A program made the position numbers and the translations under genes. The notes under the pieces are model-generated. The model searched no databases and was not told the DNA's origin. It saw only the letters and a program-made list of their open reading frames with translations. A stretch of 8,470 bases of DNA from Candidatus Omnitrophota bacterium. GTDB lineage: Bacteria > Omnitrophota > Koll11 > JAHIPI01. Position 1 is the first letter of the stretch, and each line of letters begins with the position of its first letter. The stretch lies in the NCBI GenBank assembly GCA_028718265.1, contig JAQUMG010000074.1, forward strand, positions 1-8,470, read 5' to 3'. Positions 6,740 through 8,470 of the stretch are shown one piece after another.

Positions 6740-7468
6740 CTATTTCTTTTCTTCTTTCTTCTTAGGCTCTTTGGCTTCCTTGGCTTCGGGTGCGGCTTCT
6801 CCCGCTTCTTCGCCCTCAGCCTCTTCCTTCTCTTTCTTTTCCCTGATAAGTTCCGGCTCGACGACCTCTTCGACACCTTCTTCTACCGGCTTTTCCACAT
6901 GCGGCAACTTAACAGTTACAACCGTCTGATCCGGCGGATTCAGTATCTTGACACCTGCAGGCGCCTGCACATCCTTCATGAGAATGGAATCGCCTATCTT
7001 CAGGCTGGTAACGTCTATCTCTATCTTCTCCGGGATGTCTGCAGGCAAACACTCCACCTTTACTTCCCATAACACGTGTTCCAATACGCCTTCTTCCTTG
7101 ACTACTCCTTCTGCCTCGCCCTTTGTCACAAGAGGCACATCGATCGTAAGCTTTTCGGTGAGAGATATCTCCTGAAAATCGACGTGTATTATCCTGTCTT
7201 TTATGGGATGATGCTGCACTTCTTTAACCAAAACTGTCCTGTCTTTCGATTTACCTTCGCCAGCGTCTACCTTAAGACCGATGAGTACGTTTGTCCCGGC
7301 TTTCGTATTAAGCGCCTTGAGCAATTCCTTCTCATTAATCTTTAAGCTTACGGTCTCCTTGCCTTCTTTGTAAACGACCGCCGGAACAAAACCTTCGTTC
7401 CTGACTTTTTTGCTCGGTTTTTTTCCTACCGCATCTCTTACTTCTGCCTTCAGTTGAATCTTTTCCAT
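6740..7468 (-). CDS. rplY: 50S ribosomal protein bL25, CTC/TL5 two-domain form
   Basis: bL25 binds 5S rRNA in the large subunit; the longer CTC form is also called a general stress protein. The 242-residue protein has the L25 core at about 1-95 (KIQLKAEVRD at the start, RNEGFVPAVVYKEG, and HVDFQEIS near the end), followed by the C-terminal TL5-type beta domain (about 100-190; LPADIPEKIEIDVTSLKIGD is a clear landmark). Residues from about 191 form a Lys/Glu/Ala-rich low-complexity tail. It is therefore CTC-type rather than the 94-residue E. coli L25. AAGGAG stands 7 nt before the ATG. Position between prs and pth is common among bacteria (prs-ctc-pth). The gene ends in TAG, and the following pth is in the same frame three codons later. 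The tail is not diagnostic and could vary freely. Confidence 0.95.
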   Translation of the reverse strand: MEKIQLKAEVRDAVGKKPSKKVRNEGFVPAVVYKEGKETVSLKINEKELLKALNTKAGTNVLIGLKVDAGEGKSKDRTVLVKEVQHHPIKDRIIHVDFQEISLTEKLTIDVPLVTKGEAEGVVKEEGVLEHVLWEVKVECLPADIPEKIEIDVTSLKIGDSILMKDVQAPAGVKILNPPDQTVVTVKLPHVEKPVEEGVEEVVEPELIREKKEKEEAEGEEAGEAAPEAKEAKEPKKKEEKK

Positions 7469-7493
7469 TTATATGCTCCTTATGCGTTCTTTT

Positions 7494-8453
7494 CTATCCA
7501 AGTCTGTCAATCTTATCAAACAAGGTGCTTATCGATTCCTCGTTATGTATCCTGTTTATCGCCTCCGCTAAAAGCGGCCCTATGGAAAGCACGCCCAGCT
7601 TGGATATTCTCTTTGCTTTCGGCGTAGGTATAGTGTTCGTAACCAATAACTTTTTGAGCCGCGATTTTTTGAGCCTGTCGATCGCCGGCCCTGAAAGAAT
7701 CGCGTGTGTCACTGCGGCGTAGATATCTTTTGCCCCGCTTTTCTTCAGCGCTTCTGTTGCCTCAACTATTGAGCCTGCCGTAGCCACTATGTCGTCTACT
7801 ATCAAGGCATTCTTACCTTTGACATCTCCCATTATAAACATTACTTCCGTCTTTTTGTCGTTGACGCGCCTCTTATCGACGACAGCCAGGTCCGCTTTCA
7901 GTTTTTTGGCATACGCTCTTGCCGTCTTTATGCCGCCGACATCCGGAGATACTACCACCAGATTTTTCGGCTTATTCTTTTCCAGATAGTCGGCAAATAC
8001 GTTAATTGCAAAAAGATGGTCCAGTGGTATATCGAAAAATCCCTGAATCTGCCCGGCATGTAAGTCTATGGTCAATACCCTGTTCGTACCCGCCGCCGTC
8101 AGAAGGTTGGCTACCAGCTTAGCCGTTATGGGGACTCTCGGCTGATCTTTCCTGTCCTGTCTGGCGTATCCATAATAAGGTATAACCGCCGTTATCCTGT
8201 AAGCAGAGGCCCTTTTTACCGCATCGATGAGTATTAATAATTCCATGATATTTTCGTTAACAGGCGGACATACAGATTGGATTATAAATACATCCTTGCC
8301 GCGAACATCCTCGTTTATTTTGACCTTTATCTCGCCTTCGGAAAATTTTCCCACTACAGCATCGCCGAGCGGCATACTGAGGTTCGCGCACATCGCAACC
8401 GCTAACTCTCTGTTGGAATTCCCCGTAAATATAAGCATCTGATCTCTTTTCAT
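7494..8453 (-). CDS. prs: Ribose-phosphate pyrophosphokinase (PRPP synthetase)
   Basis: Prs transfers pyrophosphate from ATP to ribose 5-phosphate, giving PRPP for purine, pyrimidine, His, Trp and NAD synthesis. The 319-residue enzyme is full length (typical about 315). The N-terminal half has IFTGNSNRELA at 8-18 and FSEGEIKVKINEDVRG at 37-52. PYYGYARQDRK at 92-102 carries the ATP-binding Arg98, Gln99, Asp100 and Arg101. The DLHAGQIQGFFDIP motif at 129-142 contains the conserved His131. SPDVGGIKTAR at 168-178 follows, and the PRPP-binding loop is VDDIVATAGS at 218-227. In most class I enzymes the middle of this loop has an Asp (as in VDDIIDTAGT), here replaced by Ala223. The start is supported by GGAG 8 nt upstream. 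Only 17 bases lie upstream, with no stop seen in any frame there, so an upstream gene could overlap it, for example ending in an ATGA. The stop is TAG. It probably heads or continues the downstream operon. Confidence 0.98.
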   Translation of the reverse strand: MKRDQMLIFTGNSNRELAVAMCANLSMPLGDAVVGKFSEGEIKVKINEDVRGKDVFIIQSVCPPVNENIMELLILIDAVKRASAYRITAVIPYYGYARQDRKDQPRVPITAKLVANLLTAAGTNRVLTIDLHAGQIQGFFDIPLDHLFAINVFADYLEKNKPKNLVVVSPDVGGIKTARAYAKKLKADLAVVDKRRVNDKKTEVMFIMGDVKGKNALIVDDIVATAGSIVEATEALKKSGAKDIYAAVTHAILSGPAIDRLKKSRLKKLLVTNTIPTPKAKRISKLGVLSIGPLLAEAINRIHNEESISTLFDKIDRLG

Positions 8454-8470
8454 ATAAAAATCTCCATGTT

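Noticed and set aside
6303..6929. Long plus-strand open frame of 208 codons opposite pth and rplY
   Set aside because: Ser/Pro-rich shadow frame opposite two certain genes; no domain or ribosome binding site.

Overview
The window is a single, densely packed, co-directional block of housekeeping genes, all on the minus strand and read from the right edge to the left. In transcription order: prs (PRPP synthetase), rplY/ctc (ribosomal protein bL25), pth (peptidyl-tRNA hydrolase), rpsF (bS6), ssb, rpsR (bS18), rplI (bL9), dnaB (replicative helicase), bamA (outer-membrane assembly), skp/ompH (periplasmic chaperone) and the first 57 codons of lpxD (lipid A biosynthesis). Gaps are 3 to 61 bp, dnaB and bamA overlap by one base, and no rho-independent terminator was seen, so long polycistronic transcription is likely. 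No gap exceeds 300 bp once rpsF is included. No mobile element, CRISPR, tRNA or rRNA was found.

The organism is a Gram-negative (diderm) bacterium making lipid A: BamA, Skp and LpxD leave little doubt. The genome is of medium GC with A-rich Shine-Dalgarno sequences. The direct joining of the rpsF-ssb-rpsR-rplI-dnaB cluster to bamA-skp-lpxD, and the two-domain CTC-type L25, would suit a deep-branching diderm lineage such as Omnitrophota or a relative. That placement is a low-confidence impression; 16S or marker-gene data would be needed.

Functionally the block joins three modules: nucleotide precursor supply and translation upkeep (prs, rplY, pth); the widespread S6-SSB-S18-L9-DnaB ribosome/replication cluster; and outer-membrane biogenesis (bamA, skp, lpxD).

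The one real anomaly is rpsF. The 5806-6093 minus-strand reading frame aligns with bS6 from end to end, but codon 28 is an in-frame TAG. TAG is the real terminator of five neighbouring genes, so general amber reassignment is unlikely. The interruption is a sequence error, a true nonsense mutation, or local readthrough. I see no previously undescribed multi-gene system here; the remaining findings are smaller points.
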